Assembly (NCBI GenBank): GCA_946807835.1
Contig: OX327683.1
Coordinates: forward strand, 19,039,001 to 19,103,000
Length of the DNA stretch: 64,000 nucleotides
Direction of reading: 5' to 3'
From: Ailanthus altissimus
Lineage: Eukaryota > Streptophyta > Magnoliopsida > Sapindales > Simaroubaceae
Below the pieces are notes generated by a model, which ran no database searches, was not told the DNA's origin, and was given only the letters and a program-made list of their open reading frames with translations. Made by a program: the position numbers and the translations under genes. Every line of letters begins with the position of its first letter. The first letter of the stretch is position 1. Shown one piece after another: positions 59,802 through 64,000 of this stretch.

Positions 59802-62278
59802 TATTTACCATCCACGAGTGAAGCCTTTATAAAAAGATAAACCAAAATCTTAAACAGGATTGAAATTGAGAGCAAAATACACTAAAGACAAAACAAAAAC
59901 AAGATATGATTATCAGCAGCCCAACCTCAATTGCTCAAAAATGATCTGCCAAACGAGTCAAGAACTCTGATAATTTTCAGTTATGATTGAAATATAATAG
60001 CAAGCTCCACGTACGGCAGAGTTTTAATTTTTGGCAGAGATTAAGTGTACCAAAAGATCATCAATACTTCATATATCTTTATCTCTGCCACCAGGATTTA
60101 AAAAAAAAAAAGGAAAATGTCTCAGTTTCATAATTAAACAGAATTGAAACAGAAAGGAAATAATACTCGACAAACCCATGTTACAAATATGTTGTTTTGA
60201 AAGTTGCGGTAGTTTTGAAACAAGCTAAAAATGAATGCTTCATAGGAAAAAAAAATACCCAGTTAAATTCAACAAAAGATATAGAGAACCCAACTCAAAT
60301 TCTCTCGTTAAAAGAAAAAAAAAAGATTTGATTATTATTTTGTTTTACTAACGCATTCTCATTGATTCAAAATTGGTGAACTGGATCGGAATCGTTAAAG
60401 TTCAATGAAAAACAAATCAGAGAAAACACAATGATGAATATCACCTTATTGTGACTAAAAACTCAAGCTGGTATCGGCTTCCGTACGGGATCTTTCTTGA
60501 ATTTTGATCTCAATTAATTTCGAATCCGTAAAGCAGTGCCATAGAAGTGATGGAGAACGAAAAGGAGAGAGATTGACTGACAAGGTGACCGAAATGGGTA
60601 TAGGCCGGGTCGTGGAACTTTTCATTCGAATTCGGGTTAATAAGCTTTGGGCAAATATCATACAAGATACGGCTACTTTACTTTAATGTGGTTTAAATAA
60701 ATAATTTTCATTTTTTCTTTTTGAAACTATAAGTTTCATTTGAAAATATGGTTAAATTACAGAGTTTCCGTTGGTAGGAGTTTTAAAGTAAGTATAGATT
60801 TTATATAATTTATTTGTAAAAAACATAAATTACATATATGTGTACTTACAATTTTTTAAATCTTTTTTAGTAATTTTATATAAGAAAGAATAAAAAATAA
60901 AACAAAAATATAATAAATGAGAGTTGATGAGATAAAGAGGGGTCAACCGGTGCTACTATTTTTTTTAAAAAAATATTATCTTAGATTTTACCATGGTTCA
61001 AAGACCTAAAGATCTGTTCAAGGATAATATGATAATTTAATCTCTATAAATAAAGATAAGTCTTAAAATTTATATCGCGTGAAAAATAATTAAGAATAAT
61101 TTTTTAGTTAAGGTTTAATAATATTTGGTTTGATTTTAATTTAGTTTAAATTAAAATTAAACCGATCGATTTCAAAATATTAGAATTGATCAATTCAAAA
61201 TATACAAAACCAAACTGATTTAGTTTAAACCGGTTTGATTTTTTTTTAATTTTTAATTTTTTTTTAATTTTTAATTTTTTTTCTTATTTGAATCAAATTA
61301 AACCAAATTAAAACTAAATTAAAACCGAAAAAATTTGGTGTTAATTTAGTTTTATAATTAACCGAATTAATTACTCACCCTTATTATTAGTCTAAAATGT
61401 CTAAGAATTGTCCGGACTTAGGTTGAGATTTATAAGCTTAGAACCACCGAAGCATAGAAAAACGTTTTCAATAAATTTTGAACATGGTAGTAACTTAATA
61501 CAGTGATCTTCAACAAAAGAATGACACTAACTTAAATATTAAATAAAGATTAAAGGGTCATTGTTAAAATCACCACCAGCACCATCCTAAAGGAGGAAAA
61601 CATCTCGACAATTACCTGAGCATGAAGAGCACTGTTCTCAGAAAATCAATTTTTGCCTAATATTCTTAGGGTAAGACGGGAACTCAGGGTCCAAAAGAAA
61701 ATCTCAAAATTCATTTTTTTTTTTGGACAATATTTTAATACAGTATTTCAAGCTGAGGTTCTTCTTGAGATTTAAAATTACAGAGTTTTATCTGTGTAAG
61801 TGTGTTTACTATATAAGAAAATTCGTGATCTTTATGCTATATACTAATGGAGTTCTTCTTTACTGCACCCTTTTTCCCATTATGATGTACTAAAAGCAAC
61901 TCTTCCTAAATGGTTTAAATTTCAAGAAATATTCTTTAATTATTGAAATTGTGACAGAATAGTATAACTTAATAAACAATCGTTGCAACGTTTTAGTTTT
62001 TGTTTTCCAATTTCCCTTTCTGATTTTGTGTTCTTGTGAAAGCTTTTGTATTTTTTTTAATGCCATTTTCATTTTAACGTTGAAATGTCTGAATCATTAA
62101 AGTTTTTGACCTTATGCTGTATCTTCTGCTGAACCTTGTGGTTGCTTTCTTTGCATGAACGTCGATAAATTGAGTGTTAATCTAGGATTAAAGCCTAAAC
62201 AAGAGTTTCATGCAAGAAAAAAAAAATAGCATTATAAAATTATTATTGCAGATGATGATACAATTGCTGTGGAATGAA
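59802..62278. other. SYP81 leader and promoter, then AT-rich spacer to the transporter 3' end
   Basis: 59,802-60,600 should hold the SYP81 5' untranslated exons and a leader intron (inferred from splice consensus). 61,120-61,370 is rich in AAACCGA, AAATTAAAACC and their complements, a degenerate AT-rich inverted-repeat region. The part close to 62,278 is the probable 3' untranslated region of the proline transporter. No other gene seen. Confidence 0.5.
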
Positions 62279-63875
62279 TTATAGGTCAGCAAAGACATGG
62301 TATGTTTTTGAATCTACAGCAATGAGCCTCAAAGCAGCGATTGCTGCAGCAATAGACACACAGCCAAAGAAGCAAACGTTGGACCAATGCCAGAGCTTTT
62401 TTAAAGAAGACAATTTGGTCTTCTTTGCCACTAGATACATGTGATTTGCGAGAATAAATGTGAGGGGGAATGTACTGATAGCCCCAGTAAGACTCATGAA
62501 ATCACCTAGAAATGGCAGAAGAGCTGAAACCAGCGTGTTGATGGCTAGGTAGCCACCTCTTACTGTAATTCTGAATGATAAGTTGCGAGCTGAGAGTGCG
62601 CTTCCTTTAATCCCAAACCTGGTATCCAAGTACTCGTACATTGGACTGGCGAATATCTGCAAGAAGCAGGGGAACTTTAGTGTCAATGGGTATAGTGAGA
62701 GTAATTCTTGAAAGCAGAAATATCAGAATAGATTAGTACATGCAAAGCAATGACTGATTGCAGAAAGGCAGAAATGTTGGCAGCGGTCTTCACCCAAACT
62801 GGACCTCTGACATTATTCAGCACATAGGTTGATGCAGAATTCCCATAAGCCCAGTACCCGATGAAGGCCACAGCGTACAATGGTAGAACTCCGACTGTGA
62901 ACTGAAAATACAATGCTTTCATCATGTTTCCTACAACAGGCTGCCTTATTGTTGCCTGTTTCAATAATAATATCAGGAAGAATTGGTTAGTAATAAAGGC
63001 AAGACTAAAAGATATTGACAGGAGAAAAAAATACTCACTGAATCCTAGTTCTCGCAGAAAGTATGACAAATATTATCCACTATATATAATGTCAGTGGGA
63101 ATTAGAAATGAACTACAATTGCAAATTTGTGCAACCAGCATAAAGTTCATAAAAGTTCACATGCAGGAGAATGGAGAAGACAATGGGATCAAAGAAACTC
63201 GGTTTTTGTCAAACAGAAGCTAAAACTAGAAAGAGCAGCCTGTTGCATGTATTTGAAATTAAGTTTGATAAGGATATTGAAGTCTGCAAATTTCAATTGA
63301 AGTATAACATGCAATGTTCATTCAATATATACATTGTTAAAGTTCATACTGATTGACAGATGGATGATCAACTTGATCAAGCTCTGGGGTGATCATATGC
63401 TTTCAAACAAAGATAGAGAAGCCTCATGGATATCACATAAGTGCCAAATGTTTATAACACCAATCTATGGCACATGCAGAGCTCTAAACTTCTTCAGAGA
63501 GAATATACATTTAGTCACAAGAAGGTTTAGGCCCATTAAAATTTAACTATTATAACAATTAAGAGATTTGGGGTTCCATGCCCAAATATAGAATGAAGTT
63601 TCAACGTATCCCAAATTACCAAAAGAAGCAACCACAAATAGGATTTATTGGTGTTCCCAACCTCCAGAAAATGCAAAGATGATTTATTTGTGTTGTGTAA
63701 AAAGGAAATTTCCATGTTTAGCAGACACTTGATTTGAATTCCTTAACTACCTGTATTTCTGGGAGCATTCCAGTGTTGAATGCAAACACCAGACTAGCAG
63801 ATGCCCCTATTGTTGTAAAGATTTTGCTAGCAGTTGTTCCAGGAATGCTATAATCTCGTGGTGGATTTCTCATTC
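62279..63875 (-). CDS. ProT-type proline/compatible-solute transporter, C-terminal half (gene continues past the window)
   Basis: Three 3' exons are visible: 63875-63751, 62955-62740 and 62656-62279, giving about 239 residues of a protein that in plants is usually about 440. The first visible exon begins in mid-codon (GA then ATG) and encodes [20 protein letters not shown] and [12 protein letters not shown]. The second encodes [20 protein letters not shown] and [19 protein letters not shown]. The third encodes [35 protein letters not shown] and the C-terminus [13 protein letters not shown]. This matches the AAAP-family ProT clade, plasma-membrane H+ symporters for proline, glycine betaine and GABA, better than the GABA transporter (GAT) or LHT clades. 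No frame damage in the visible part. Upstream exons lie beyond 64,000; 63,876-64,000 appears intronic. Confidence 0.92.
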
Positions 63876-64000
63876 CTACGACAGAATGGAGATAGTTAAT
63901 GTTGTTTCAACACAGAAATTATTGACTTGAATAAGCTATATAAGCAAAACATGAAAATAGAACATGAGCACTACCAATTAAGCTTGAACGAAACAAATGC

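Noticed and set aside
62279..63875. Assignment as a GABA transporter (GAT clade)
   Set aside because: The GAT clade has a different C-terminus and core. The visible [23 protein letters not shown] and HVFADL stretches fit the ProT clade, which can also carry GABA.

Overview
This is nuclear DNA from a eudicot plant. It is AT-rich, with short-exon genes carrying GT-AG introns, and its proteins match well-known plant families (Golgi nucleotide-sugar or sugar-phosphate translocator, 60S ribosomal protein eL33/L35a, syntaxin SYP81, ProT-type proline transporter). The species cannot be named from the sequence alone.

Layout: (1) 1-4.7 kb holds minisatellites and AT-rich spacer. (2) 4.7-8.6 kb is a complete four-exon TPT/EamA transporter gene on the minus strand, with a visible TATA box and a CT-rich leader. 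(3) 10.4-10.9 kb is a complex fold-back repeat. (4) 13.2-14.7 kb is a complete four-exon RPL35A gene on the minus strand, with telo-box and site II promoter motifs. (5) 18.7-37.4 kb is a graveyard of decayed pieces of a plant O-fucosyltransferase gene and one piece of SYP81, mixed with LTR-type repeats. (6) 37.4-55.3 kb is a nested pile of retrotransposons. A LINE (minus strand) is split by a second element that starts TGTCACGCCCC. That element is itself split by three insertions of one Copia LTR family: a solo LTR, a near complete Ty1/Copia element, and a solo LTR in reverse. (7) 55.3-56.4 kb is the 3' half of the O-fucosyltransferase pseudogene, resuming where the pile ends. (8) 56.9-60.6 kb is a complete seven-exon SYP81 gene on the minus strand. 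(9) 62.3-64 kb is the 3' half of a ProT proline/compatible-solute transporter on the minus strand, running off the window.

Four genes look functional: the translocator (306 aa), RPL35A (112 aa), SYP81 (309 aa) and the partial ProT. They form no pathway together; this is ordinary plant gene order. The most notable structure is an O-fucosyltransferase plus SYP81 module that appears to have been tandemly duplicated. The upstream copy decayed to fragments at 19.3, 22.8, 24.5-24.7 and 26.2 kb. In the downstream copy SYP81 stayed intact while its O-fucosyltransferase partner was destroyed by stops, frameshifts and an insertion pile of about 18 kb. I saw no tRNA, rRNA, CRISPR array or prokaryotic-type system. 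Exon coordinates were read by hand from splice consensus and protein-family similarity; untranslated ends are inferred.
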